From an uncultured Gammaproteobacteria bacterium (GTDB lineage Bacteria > Pseudomonadota > Gammaproteobacteria > Nitrosococcales > Methylophagaceae): a stretch of DNA of 23,443 bases. Shown here one piece after another: positions 15,679 to 23,443 of this stretch; positions within the stretch are counted from its first letter, which is position 1, and each line of letters opens with the position of its first letter. The notes under the pieces were generated by a model. It had not been told where the DNA came from and made no database searches. It was given only the letters and a program-made list of their open reading frames with translations. The stretch is from assembly GCA_913058195.1 (NCBI GenBank), contig CAJXPP010000010.1, forward strand, positions 1-23,443, written 5' to 3'. The translations under genes were made by a program, and so were the position numbers.

Positions 15679-15795
15679 TTAACTTCCTATACCATTGTTA
15701 TCAGCTTTCTTTGATTTCTTCGCTGCTTTCTTTTCCTTGGCGGTTAAAAGCGGTTTCTTTTTAACATTCTTTTTATTGTCTTGTCCTTTGCTCAT
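15679..15795 (-). CDS. Small Lys-rich protein, 38 residues
   Basis: A 38-codon frame starting MSKGQDNKKNVKKKPLLTAK and continuing EKKAAKKSKKADNNGIGS. About 15 of 38 residues are lysine, giving a very basic, probably unstructured peptide. Small conserved hypothetical proteins beginning MSKGxDxKK with a TAKEKKAAKK-like middle are familiar from many gammaproteobacteria. A TAGG site lies about nine bases before the ATG. The function is unknown; nucleic-acid or ribosome contact is only a guess from charge. It is convergent with rhlE and divergent from the MATE gene. Confidence 0.75.
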   Translation of the reverse strand: MSKGQDNKKNVKKKPLLTAKEKKAAKKSKKADNNGIGS

Positions 15796-16124
15796 TATAT
15801 TTACCTATCGTCATAAATGAATTAACCTAAAGTCAGTTTGAGCCAACCTGAGGACAGTCCTAGATATCGACATCAATACTATCTGTGATGTTGATGTGTA
15901 GAATGTCAGTATGGCCCTAATGAACAACAACTGAAAGTTCTTATTGTGATTAACTTAAAAATCACTTAGCCCCTAGCTGCAGTCGGACTGATGTAAACTG
16001 TCACCTTTATTGCAAAGAGCTGCCAATTCACACAAGGCATTGAGCTAATTTTCTTAACTCATACTTTGAAGTTTCATATTCCCTAACCTAGCTCTTTGAT
16101 TCTCGCTAATTAATTGTAATTGAT
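15796..16124. other. 329-bp divergent intergenic region upstream of the MATE gene
   Basis: No gene seen. It should hold promoters for the Lys-rich gene (-) and the MATE gene (+), but no convincing -35/-10 pair was found. It contains a 9-bp hairpin at 15870-15897 (ACATCAATA / TGTTGATGT, one wobble pair) and a 9-bp inverted repeat, CAAAGAGCT at 16013-16021 and AGCTCTTTG at 16090-16098, the latter 27 bases before the MATE start. Confidence 0.5.
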
Positions 16125-17429
16125 ATGCACACCCACCCTGAACTGACACACCACTATATCTGGCGACTTGCTTGGCCGATGATTCTTGCCAATATTTCAA
16201 TTCCATTATTGGGTATGGTCGATACGGCTGTAGTGGGACATTTAGATTCGCCTGATTACCTTGGTGCTGTGGCATTGGGCGGGCTAATTTTTAGCTTTTT
16301 ATTTTGGGGTTTTGGCTTTCTAAGAATGGCAACTACCGGCTTGACAGCACAAGCTCAAGGCCATAATGACAATATTATTTTGCAACAGGGTTTGTTATTA
16401 GCGTTACTAATAGCAACTGTACTTTTACTGCTTCAAGGACCTATTTTGGATGTTGCCTTTCACATTCTTGATAGTAGCCCTAATATTATCCGTCATGCTA
16501 AAACCTATGTAGACATTAGAATTTGGAGTGCACCTGCTATTTTGATGAACTACGTCATTCTTGGTTGGCTGATTGGTAAGTCTAAAACTAAAGCTGCATT
16601 AGTGTTAGTACTCATTGTAAATATAAGCAATATTATGCTCGATCTATTACTTGTTAATGTTGCAGGTCTAACGGTTGATGGCGTGGCATTAGCCTCGGTT
16701 ATTGCAGAGTTTATCGGCGTAATAACTGCCTTTATTTTATTAGCTAGAGGCGGTATATCCTTAACAAAGATACTTATGCCAATATCAAGCTTCACGGCCT
16801 TATTTAATAAAGATTGGCTAAGCTTAAATGGTAATATTTTTATACGTACTTTCTGTTTGATTTTAAGTTTTGCCTTTTTTACTTATCAAGGTGCTAAACA
16901 AGGCGATATTATTCTCGCTGCTAATGCGATACTTCTTCATTTTATTACCTTTATGGCCTTTGTACTCGATGGTTTCGCCAATGCTACTGAAGTTATTACA
17001 GGTAAAGCAGTTGGTAATAAAGATACGGTTTATTTGAAACGTGGCTTATGGTTATCAGGCTTTTGGTCTTTCATTGTTGCCCTAATATTTAGTGCTGCAT
17101 ATTTTTTATTTGGCTCAACTATAATCAGTCTATTAACCAATATTGATGAGGTATCTATTGTTGCTAATCAATATCTAATCTGGCTTATTATCGTGCCTCT
17201 TATAGCCGTCTGGTCCTATTTGTTTGATGGTTTATATATTGGTGCAACACGTAGTCGTGAAATGCGTAATACCATGCTGTTTGCTACTTTATGTTGTTAT
17301 TTTCCTGCTTGGTATCTATTACAAGAGCTTGCTAATCATGGTTTGTGGTTATCACTTGTTATTTTTCTAGCTGCTCGTGGTGTTGCCCAACTCTGTTATC
17401 TACCTAGGATACTACGCATTAATGCTTAG
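16125..17429 (+). CDS. dinF: DinF-like MATE family efflux transporter
   Basis: A 434-residue inner-membrane protein with about twelve hydrophobic segments. The N-terminus WRLAWPMILANISIPLLGMVDTAVVGHLDSPDYLGAVALGG is diagnostic of the DinF branch of MATE exporters, which use H+ or Na+ gradients to expel cationic or other toxic compounds. FLRMATTGLTAQAQG and the central VLDGFANATEVITGKAVG (helix 7 region) also fit. An in-frame stop at 16107-16109 means the ATG at 16125 is the only reasonable start, though no good Shine-Dalgarno sequence precedes it. No lexA or SOS partner is adjacent, so the damage link known from E. coli cannot be inferred. Substrate unknown. Confidence 0.88.
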   Translation: MHTHPELTHHYIWRLAWPMILANISIPLLGMVDTAVVGHLDSPDYLGAVALGGLIFSFLFWGFGFLRMATTGLTAQAQGHNDNIILQQGLLLALLIATVLLLLQGPILDVAFHILDSSPNIIRHAKTYVDIRIWSAPAILMNYVILGWLIGKSKTKAALVLVLIVNISNIMLDLLLVNVAGLTVDGVALASVIAEFIGVITAFILLARGGISLTKILMPISSFTALFNKDWLSLNGNIFIRTFCLILSFAFFTYQGAKQGDIILAANAILLHFITFMAFVLDGFANATEVITGKAVGNKDTVYLKRGLWLSGFWSFIVALIFSAAYFLFGSTIISLLTNIDEVSIVANQYLIWLIIVPLIAVWSYLFDGLYIGATRSREMRNTMLFATLCCYFPAWYLLQELANHGLWLSLVIFLAARGVAQLCYLPRILRINA

Positions 17430-17482
17430 GTATTTGCGCTTTCCATTGAACATAATTAGTTAGTTAATTGCCCTATATTTGC

Positions 17483-17511
17483 TTGTACTAATAGCTAAAA
17501 ACCTATATGAT
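17483..17511 (+). promoter_or_regulatory. Candidate feoAB promoter
   Basis: TTGTAC (17483-17488), a 17-bp spacer and TATGAT (17506-17511). The -10 is a 5/6 match, the -35 only 3/6. The Fur palindrome begins inside the -10, so repressor binding would block polymerase. Confidence 0.4.
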
Positions 17512-17522
17512 AATCATTATCA
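17508..17522. promoter_or_regulatory. Perfect Fur box upstream of feoA
   Basis: TGATAATCATTATCA is an exact 7-1-7 inverted repeat that matches the Fur-family operator consensus TGATAATNATTATCA at every position. It ends 19 bases before the feoA ATG and overlaps the predicted -10. Iron-dependent repression of feoAB by Fur is a well-known arrangement in gammaproteobacteria and is inferred here. Confidence 0.92.
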
Positions 17523-17541
17523 TTTAGATTCGGAAGAAGAT

Positions 17542-17775
17542 ATGACCAACTTATCACCTTTATCAGCATTAATACCGGGGCAAACAGCAACTGTACAAGC
17601 ATTGCATGTTGACTCTGGATTTCAGTTTCGCCTGAATGCATTAGGTTTCCGAATTGGCAAAACTATCGAGCTGGTTAGAGTTGCCCCTTTCAATGGACCT
17701 TTTCATATTAAATTAGGCAATACAGATGTCATGCTACGCCAACAAGATGCTGAAATGATTGAGGTTATAATGTGA
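17542..17775 (+). CDS. feoA: Ferrous iron transport protein A
   Basis: A 77-residue cytosolic SH3-like protein that assists FeoB. The recognisable core is LIPGQTATVQAL...FRLNALGFRIGKTIELVRVAPFNGPFHIKLGNTDVMLRQQDAEMIEV. The ATG at 17542 is chosen over an upstream TTG at 17479 in the same frame, because GGAAGA lies just before it and the upstream stretch is the Fur operator. The stop overlaps the feoB GTG start (GTGA), indicating translational coupling. Confidence 0.95.
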   Translation: MTNLSPLSALIPGQTATVQALHVDSGFQFRLNALGFRIGKTIELVRVAPFNGPFHIKLGNTDVMLRQQDAEMIEVIM

Positions 17776-19559
17776 AACGAATTGCTTTAATCGGCATGCC
17801 TAATGCTGGTAAGTCAACATTATTTAACCGAATGAGTGGCGCGAGTGCAAAAGTAGCTAACTGGCCTGGAGTTACTGTTGACTTACTCTCTGCCAAGCTA
17901 TTACTAGCGGGTGAAATGGCTGAGCTAGTTGATTTACCAGGCATCTATGATCTACATGGTTTTTCAGATGATGAGCAAGTTGTTCGTCATTTTTTATGTA
18001 ATAACAGCATTGATCTTATCATTCTTGTTGCTAATGCCACTCAAGTAGATAGACAGTTAACACTTGCTTTACAAGTAAAATCGTTAGGTTTACCAGCTGT
18101 TTTATTATTGAATATGTCTGATGAAGCTAAAAAGCTTGGCATTACTATCGATAATGAAAAATTAGGCGATGAATTAGGCTATCCAACTGCCTTACTGAGT
18201 GCTAAATATGGCCAAGGCTATGGTGAGGCATATCAGCTTATTGAAAAAGAGCTAAGACAATCACAAGCTACACCTGCAATCTCATTAGAAAAAGACTTTG
18301 CTGTAGACCAAGAACTTGAAGATAAATTAGACCAACTTGTCCGCCATAGTGTTGATGTGCCTGTTCAAACTAGTCACACATTAACTGAGAAAATTGACAA
18401 AATCACTTTGCACCCTTGGCTTGGCTTACCACTATTTTTTGCCACTATGTATATGATGTTTGAAGCCGTCTATACAATAGGTGCCCCATTACAAGACAGC
18501 GTTGCATGGCTGCTTGAAGGTTTCCGAGATCTGGCTCTAGTGCCATTGCTCTCTGCCCTTCCACCACTACTCAATAGCTTCTTACTAGAAGGCGTGTTTG
18601 ATGGTGTTGCTACCGTCGCCTCTTTCGTGCCTGTTATCGTATTGTTCTTTTTGTTTATGGCTATTATTGAAGATAGCGGCTATCTATCTCGTGCCGCCTT
18701 CTTGATGGATTCATTGATGACACGGCTTGGATTAGATGGTCGTAGCTTTGTGATGTTATTAATGGGTTTTGGTTGTAATGTACCTGCCTTGATGGGTACA
18801 AGAACTATGCGAAGTCGTGGTTTACGTTTATTAACGATGCTGGTCATTCCCTTCTCATTGTGTAGTGCTCGATTACAAGTATTTGTGTTTATGACAACCG
18901 CCCTGTTTTCACCTGAACATGCACCTATAGTTCTATTTAGCCTCTATCTTATGACCTTTATTACGGTCATTATTACTGCCTTAATATTTAAAGGTAAGTT
19001 TAATAGCCAAGAACCTTTTGCCCTAGAGCTGCCTCCTTACCGTTTCCCAACTGGACGACAAATGGTGTTACGCGGTTGGCATGAAGTGCGTCATTTCTTA
19101 CGCCGTGCGACAAAGTTTATTACCATTGGTGTGGTATTAGTTTGGATATTAACGCATATGCCATTCGGTGTTGAACCCGCTAGTGCAGCAAGTTGGTCTG
19201 GTTGGATTGGTGAATTTATGTCACCTGTATTATCACCAGCAGGCATTAACCCTGAACTTACTGTCGCTTTGATCTTCGGCTTTGTGGCTAAAGAGATAGT
19301 CATCGGAGCATTAGCAGTGATTTACGGCTTAGAAGGCTCATCACTAATGCAAGGAATTGCACAGCAGATAGACTGGGTTCAAGCGTATAGCTTTATGTTA
19401 TTCACCCTACTTTACACGCCTTGTTTAGCAACGATTGCAACCTTACGTTCTGAGTCTAAATCAGATTGGTATTCGCTATTAGCTGTAGTTTGGCCATTAT
19501 CGCTTGCATGGGCAATCAGTACAGCATTTTATCAGGCAGCTCGTTTCCTAGGCTACTAA
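17772..19559 (+). CDS. feoB: Ferrous iron permease FeoB, compact form
   Basis: A 595-residue fusion of a cytosolic G domain and a membrane Fe(II) channel. G1 is GMPNAGKS (8-15), followed by NWPGVTV, G3 DLPG (54-57), G4 NMSD (114-117) and G5 SAK (143-145). The membrane part begins near residue 212 and contains the two gate segments, GFGCNVPALMGTRT and PFSLCSARLQVF. At 595 residues it is about 180 shorter than E. coli FeoB (773); the linker between G domain and membrane domain is only ~50 residues. It starts with GTG overlapping the feoA stop. No feoC follows. The stop overlaps the converging small gene by four bases. Confidence 0.94.
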   Translation: MKRIALIGMPNAGKSTLFNRMSGASAKVANWPGVTVDLLSAKLLLAGEMAELVDLPGIYDLHGFSDDEQVVRHFLCNNSIDLIILVANATQVDRQLTLALQVKSLGLPAVLLLNMSDEAKKLGITIDNEKLGDELGYPTALLSAKYGQGYGEAYQLIEKELRQSQATPAISLEKDFAVDQELEDKLDQLVRHSVDVPVQTSHTLTEKIDKITLHPWLGLPLFFATMYMMFEAVYTIGAPLQDSVAWLLEGFRDLALVPLLSALPPLLNSFLLEGVFDGVATVASFVPVIVLFFLFMAIIEDSGYLSRAAFLMDSLMTRLGLDGRSFVMLLMGFGCNVPALMGTRTMRSRGLRLLTMLVIPFSLCSARLQVFVFMTTALFSPEHAPIVLFSLYLMTFITVIITALIFKGKFNSQEPFALELPPYRFPTGRQMVLRGWHEVRHFLRRATKFITIGVVLVWILTHMPFGVEPASAASWSGWIGEFMSPVLSPAGINPELTVALIFGFVAKEIVIGALAVIYGLEGSSLMQGIAQQIDWVQAYSFMLFTLLYTPCLATIATLRSESKSDWYSLLAVVWPLSLAWAISTAFYQAARFLGY

Positions 19560-19747
19560 ACAGGCTTACTGCTGCCCCATGAAGTAGCTGTTTTGCGTCT
19601 CTCATCACTACTGGTTCTACTGCGTCGTTCTAGTGCAAAGCGAATCATTTCACGTCGTTCGGTATCTGTTCTACGCTCATCTTTACGTCTTTCACCTGAG
19701 GTGCTCGGATTCCACTCAAGATCATTACCATTAATATATTTAGTCAT
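19556..19747 (-). CDS. Small Glu-Arg-Arg-repeat protein, 63 residues
   Basis: A 63-residue, strongly charged protein starting MTKYINGNDLEWNPSTSGER. The triplet ERR occurs five times (residues 19-21, 24-26, 30-32, 40-42, 49-51), suggesting a highly charged helix. There is no signal peptide or membrane segment. It has a strong GAGGGAT ribosome-binding site before the ATG, which supports translation. It converges on feoB with a four-base overlap of the 3' ends. I do not recognise a named family; the function is unknown. Confidence 0.7.
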   Translation of the reverse strand: MTKYINGNDLEWNPSTSGERRKDERRTDTERREMIRFALERRSRTSSDERRKTATSWGSSKPV

Positions 19748-19798
19748 TGTTCTTATCCCTCACTAATAAAGTGATAGGTCTAAGTTTAATCCTAAATA

Positions 19799-19816
19799 AC
19801 TATTAAAAACAATAGT
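19799..19816 (-). terminator. Weak AT-only hairpin after rapA
   Basis: ACTATT and AATAGT (6 bp, loop of six) are followed on the minus strand by TATTT. It lies 22 bases past the rapA stop. All stem pairs but two are A-T, so termination here is doubtful. Confidence 0.25.
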
Positions 19817-19837
19817 ATATTTTATTTCCTTTACTAT

Positions 19838-22687
19838 TTATGCCGTCACAATGACTACTCGTACAGCATCAAGACTCAGTTGAGCATCATTTAAGTATTC
19901 AGCTAATAACTGCTGAGATTGTTCAATATAGTCAATTTCTTCTTGTCGAATATTCGAATTTATTTTTGCTAGCGCTGTTAAACGATCTTGCTCTGGTTGC
20001 AAAGACTGATGCATCATTGTAACTGCCTGCGACACAATATCTGTTTGTTGCTTGGCTGCAAGTTTATTCGCTTCAACAATCAAAGCATCAATCTTTGGTT
20101 TAGCATGACGAATCAGTTCTTGTGCCGTCGCTTTCGGTATGCGGCCCGCAATTGAATTAAACGTTTCTTCATCTAATACTTGGTGGAAGTTACGCCCATT
20201 TTCATCGCTGACAATTCGCAGATAAGAGTGGTTTAAATAACGCCCTAATTGCAATGATTTGGGTGCTGGACATTTAATCGTAAATATCGCTTCAAGTAAT
20301 AATGTTCCCGCAGCGAAGTCATCTGACTCTAAAGTACAAAATGCACTATTACCAAAGTCACTATTAATAGTCATATCCAGACACCCTAATACCATTGGGT
20401 GTTCCCAACTCAAAAAAGCCATATCTTCACGTACTAATGCTCGGTGACGTTGATAGGTCGCTGTCAAACCATCTTCAGGTAATCCTGGGAATTGATGCTC
20501 AAGCATATGATTGCCAGGCTCTAGGATAATGCTATCAGCACTGTGCATTTGTTGATCTACGCCATACTCATCAAATACTTTATCCATAAACTCGGCAAGC
20601 TCTAATGACAGGCCAGCTTGTTCTAGATCAGCCACTAATTCATTGGCAACAGGCAAGTTACATGAGTTCAACTCTAATAGGCGATCGCGTCCTTGCTGTA
20701 ACACTTCAGTTGTTTCAGCAGTCAGCGTACTTGTACGCTCGATCAAGGCATCAATAGCAGCCTGTTTAGTTGCATTCTTCAAGCACTGATGCAATTCATC
20801 CTTAACCGTTTGATAAATCGTACCACCGGCAGGAAAGACATGTTGAAAGGCATTAATACCTTTATCGTACCAATCTAATAGCACTGCTTGAGCACTATTT
20901 TCATAATAAGGTACATGCAACTGTACATTATGGTTCTGACCAATACGATCTAGTCGTCCAATACGTTGTTCCAATAAGTCTGGGTTCAGAGGTAAATCAA
21001 ATAACACTAGATTATGGGAGAATTGGAAATTTCGGCCTTCACTACCTATTTCAGAACAGATAAGCACTTGAGCGCCCTCTTCTTCATCAGCAAAATAAGC
21101 AGCAGCACGATCACGATTCACTAAGCTTAAGCCTTCATGAAAAACTGAACTGCGTGAGCCATGTTTTGTACGTATATAGTGTTCTAATGATAATGCTGTG
21201 TCCGCTTGGGCACAGATCACTAAGACTTTGTGTTGCTTATTATCAGTTAAAAACTCAGCTAGCCAAGTGACGCGAGGATCAGAATCTAACCAATCATCAC
21301 CAATGCAGCTTTCAGCTTGTAATAAACCTAATGCATCTTGCGTTGCGATATTGCTGGTATAGCTTTCTGGCGCCGCTAAAGCATAGCGATGTAACTGACG
21401 TTCGGGGAAGCCTGTAACAGCATCACGTGTATTTCTAAATAAAATACGTCCAGTGCCATGCTGATCTAATAAGGCATTAATCGCTAAGTCTCGGTCTGCA
21501 TCAAATTCAGTTGATTCTTGTAGCTTTGAATACGCAGATTTGCCTAAGTATTGCTCAATATCGGACTGTAATTTAGCTAAGTTTTGCTGTGCATCGTCAG
21601 CGATCAGCTGTGTCACTAAAGCACTAATAGGTTGATAACTTGTTTCTTGTTCACGGAATTTAGCTAAATCAAAATAACGATCAGGATCAAGCAATCGTAA
21701 ACGAGCAAAGTGACTTTCAACACCCAGCTGTTCCGGCGTAGCGGTTAATAATAATAAACCTGACACTTCACGGGCTAAACCATCAATACATTGGTATTCT
21801 GCACTTTCTTGCTGTTCATTCCAACGTAAATGATGTGCCTCATCGACAATCATCAAATCCCAAGATGTATTCAGTGCATCATCGTAAATGGCAGGGTTGG
21901 ACGTCAACATAGACAAGCTACACAACATCAACTGACCACTTTCAAATGGGTTCAATTCACCTGCTTCAATTAATCCTTCATGGCGATCTTCATCCATAAT
22001 GGTAAATTGTAAATTAAAACGGCGTAGCATCTCAACAAGCCACTGATGAACTAAGCTATCAGGTACAACAATTAATACACGTTGTGCACGACCAGTAATA
22101 AGCTGTTGATGTATAATTAAGCCTGCTTCAATGGTTTTACCCAAGCCTACTTCATCAGCCAGTAATACACGAGGGGCATGCCGTTGTGCTACTTGGTGAG
22201 CAATATAAAGTTGGTGTGGTAATAACTGAACTCGAGGCCCCATCAAGCCAAATACCGACGTTGATTGCAGACGATGTTGATGTGCTAAAGCTTGAGTACG
22301 TAATTGAAATTGGCTATTTTTATCTACTTGACCTGCAAACAAGCGGTCTTGTGGCTGACTAAATTGAACGAAGCTATTGAGATCCATTTCATGAATACTA
22401 ATTTCATTACCTTCATCATCATCACCTTGATAAATCAAACAGCCACTTAAGTCATGGCGAGCGGTAATGACAAAGCTGATATCTTCATCTGTTTTAACGC
22501 GATCCCCTACAGGATATTGTACTCGGCTTAATGGTGCGATATTGCTAGCGTAAGTTCTTTGTTCGCCCGCTGCGGGGAAGCTTAATACAACTCGACGTCC
22601 CGAAGCTTCTTTAATAATCCCTAAACCTAATTCCGCTTCACTATTACTGATCCAACGCTGTCCTACTACAAATTCTGACTCTGCCAA
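19838..22687 (-). CDS. rapA: RNA polymerase-associated ATPase RapA
   Basis: A 949-residue Swi2/Snf2-type ATPase that binds RNA polymerase and helps recycle it after termination. The N-terminal Tudor-like region starts VGQRWISNSEAELGLG (about 8-23). Walker A is DEVGLGKT (178-185), the DEAH box is at 282-285, LLLTATPEQLG is motif III, and GSEGRNFQFSHNLVLFDLP with QRIGRLDRIGQ form motifs V-VI. E. coli RapA has 968 residues and the same order. The start is TTG, supported by GAGG nine bases upstream and by the match of residues 8 onward to the family N-terminus. It follows dbpA by 41 bp on the same strand. Confidence 0.96.
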   Translation of the reverse strand: MAESEFVVGQRWISNSEAELGLGIIKEASGRRVVLSFPAAGEQRTYASNIAPLSRVQYPVGDRVKTDEDISFVITARHDLSGCLIYQGDDDEGNEISIHEMDLNSFVQFSQPQDRLFAGQVDKNSQFQLRTQALAHQHRLQSTSVFGLMGPRVQLLPHQLYIAHQVAQRHAPRVLLADEVGLGKTIEAGLIIHQQLITGRAQRVLIVVPDSLVHQWLVEMLRRFNLQFTIMDEDRHEGLIEAGELNPFESGQLMLCSLSMLTSNPAIYDDALNTSWDLMIVDEAHHLRWNEQQESAEYQCIDGLAREVSGLLLLTATPEQLGVESHFARLRLLDPDRYFDLAKFREQETSYQPISALVTQLIADDAQQNLAKLQSDIEQYLGKSAYSKLQESTEFDADRDLAINALLDQHGTGRILFRNTRDAVTGFPERQLHRYALAAPESYTSNIATQDALGLLQAESCIGDDWLDSDPRVTWLAEFLTDNKQHKVLVICAQADTALSLEHYIRTKHGSRSSVFHEGLSLVNRDRAAAYFADEEEGAQVLICSEIGSEGRNFQFSHNLVLFDLPLNPDLLEQRIGRLDRIGQNHNVQLHVPYYENSAQAVLLDWYDKGINAFQHVFPAGGTIYQTVKDELHQCLKNATKQAAIDALIERTSTLTAETTEVLQQGRDRLLELNSCNLPVANELVADLEQAGLSLELAEFMDKVFDEYGVDQQMHSADSIILEPGNHMLEHQFPGLPEDGLTATYQRHRALVREDMAFLSWEHPMVLGCLDMTINSDFGNSAFCTLESDDFAAGTLLLEAIFTIKCPAPKSLQLGRYLNHSYLRIVSDENGRNFHQVLDEETFNSIAGRIPKATAQELIRHAKPKIDALIVEANKLAAKQQTDIVSQAVTMMHQSLQPEQDRLTALAKINSNIRQEEIDYIEQSQQLLAEYLNDAQLSLDAVRVVIVTA

Positions 22688-22728
22688 CTGTGTACGCCTC
22701 TATCTTCTAAACCAAATTTTTATTAATT

Positions 22729-23395
22729 TTAACGAATTTTACGAGCGCGAATAGTACGCCCTTTTACTTTTCCATCTGCCAAATAATTCAGAGCTTGTCG
22801 AACTGCCTCAGCCTCTAATGCCACATAACTCGACATATCGAAAATATCTATTTTACCAATTTGCGAACCATCAAGACCTGCTTCGCCTGTTAATGCTCCT
22901 AAAATATCACCCGGGCGTAATTTGTTTTTACGGCCAGCATCGAGCTGAATAGTGACCATTGGAGCTTGTAAGGTGTAACTTGAATGACGATCTAACGATT
23001 CTGGCACATCACAAATACTGGGTTTCTTTTGATAGGTTGCAATGGCATTAACTCGGACTTCCTCTCCTTGAGTGAATAGACTTAGCGCTATGCCTTTCTC
23101 ACCTGCACGCCCTGTTCGGCCAATTCGATGTATATATATTTCAGGATCACGTGGTAATTCATAGTTAATAACCGCCTTAAGTGATTTTATATCTAAGCCT
23201 CGGGATGCCACATCAGTTGCCACAAGCACAGCACAACTATTATTGGCAAAACGTACCAAAACTTGATCACGTTCGCGTTGGTCTAAATCACCATGAATCG
23301 CTAGAGCATCAACCTGACGACCACGAAGAAAATCAGCTACCTCATCACATTGTATTTTTGTATGACAAAAAACAATGGCATTTTCGGGTTGATAG
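22729..23395 (-). CDS. dbpA: ATP-dependent RNA helicase DbpA, N-terminally truncated by contig end
   Basis: The C-terminal ~222 residues of a DEAD-box helicase. The second RecA domain is present, with AIVFCHTK, HGDLDQRERD, VLVATDVASRGLDI and HRIGRTGRAGEKG. It is followed by the C-terminal RNA-binding RRM-like domain with GRKNKLRPGDILGALTGEAGLDGSQIGKIDIFD. The latter is the DbpA hallmark that directs it to hairpin 92 of 23S rRNA for large-subunit assembly. The reading frame continues to position 23436, but everything beyond 23395 is adapter; the apparent N-terminus MPSLVGSEMCIRDS is adapter-encoded and must not be annotated. DEAD-box motifs I-III are off the contig. Confidence 0.93.
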
Positions 23396-23443
23396 CTGTC
23401 TCTTATACACATCTCCGAGCCCACGAGACTAGGCATGATCTCG
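23396..23443. other. Nextera read-2 adapter with i7 index
   Basis: The 19-bp mosaic end is at 23396-23414, then CCGAGCCCACGAGAC (23415-23429), an 8-base index TAGGCATG (23430-23437, which I recognise as Nextera N706), and ATCTCG, the start of the P7 arm. This is the exact layout of a tagmentation library molecule, so these 48 bases are not genomic. Confidence 0.98.

Noticed and set aside
17479..17541. Extended feoA start at TTG 17479
   Set aside because: The added 21 residues are encoded by the promoter and Fur operator and do not resemble FeoA; the ATG at 17542 has a good ribosome-binding site.
23181..23432. Plus-strand 83-residue protein at the contig end
   Set aside because: It is antisense to dbpA and its C-terminus LLYTSPSPRD is encoded by adapter sequence.
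1..23443. Mobile elements, CRISPR arrays, toxin-antitoxin, phage-defence or secondary-metabolite loci, tRNA or rRNA genes
   Set aside because: I looked for these on both strands and saw no array-like repeats, transposase or integrase motifs, clover-leaf genes or defence domains. The gene content is housekeeping and cofactor metabolism.

Overview
The window is a 23.4 kb AT-rich stretch (roughly 40% GC by eye) of a bacterial chromosome, almost certainly from a gammaproteobacterium. HspQ, RapA, DbpA, RhlE, a ClpS-ClpA pair and a DinF-type MATE protein point there together. The order or genus cannot be fixed from the sequence alone. It is a draft-assembly contig, not a natural end of a replicon: positions 1-12 are the tail of the Illumina Nextera transposon end, and 23396-23443 are a full Nextera read-2 adapter with an i7 index. 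Both outermost genes are therefore cut by the assembly.

Region 13-4864 (+) is a tightly packed late-cobalamin operon: the end of cobD, then cobQ, cobU, cobT, cobS and cobO. Start and stop codons overlap at four junctions, and only 7 nt separate cobS from cobO. The set covers cobyric acid amidation, aminopropanol-phosphate supply, cobinamide activation, lower-ligand activation, final assembly and corrinoid adenosylation. The gap at 4865-5202 has no gene. It carries a cluster of DnaA-box-like 9-mers (two strict matches, three with one mismatch) and a 15-bp hairpin before clpA.

Region 5203-9688 (-) holds grxD-clpS-clpA, spaced like one transcription unit (a CGFS glutaredoxin with the ClpAP unfoldase and its N-degron adaptor), then serB and ppa as separate units divided by hairpins. 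Region 9689-11240 (-) has a possible degraded coding fragment, a secreted DUF2147 protein and a TauE/SafE-type permease.

Region 11379-13440 (+) is hppA, an ion-pumping membrane pyrophosphatase with K+-dependence signatures, closed by a strong intrinsic terminator. With ppa nearby the cell has both soluble and energy-conserving pyrophosphate hydrolysis. Then follow hspQ (with a recognisable promoter), the DEAD-box helicase rhlE, a 38-residue Lys-rich small protein on the minus strand and a DinF-like MATE exporter.

Region 17461-19559 (+) is a ferrous-iron uptake operon, feoA-feoB, under a perfect 7-1-7 Fur box. Converging on it is a 63-residue protein rich in Glu-Arg-Arg repeats. The window ends with dbpA-rapA on the minus strand, an RNA-helicase/RNA-polymerase-recycling pair, with dbpA truncated by the contig end. 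No rRNA, tRNA, CRISPR array, insertion sequence or prophage gene was seen. Most of the window is ordinary housekeeping content; the most unusual non-coding signal is the DnaA-box cluster.
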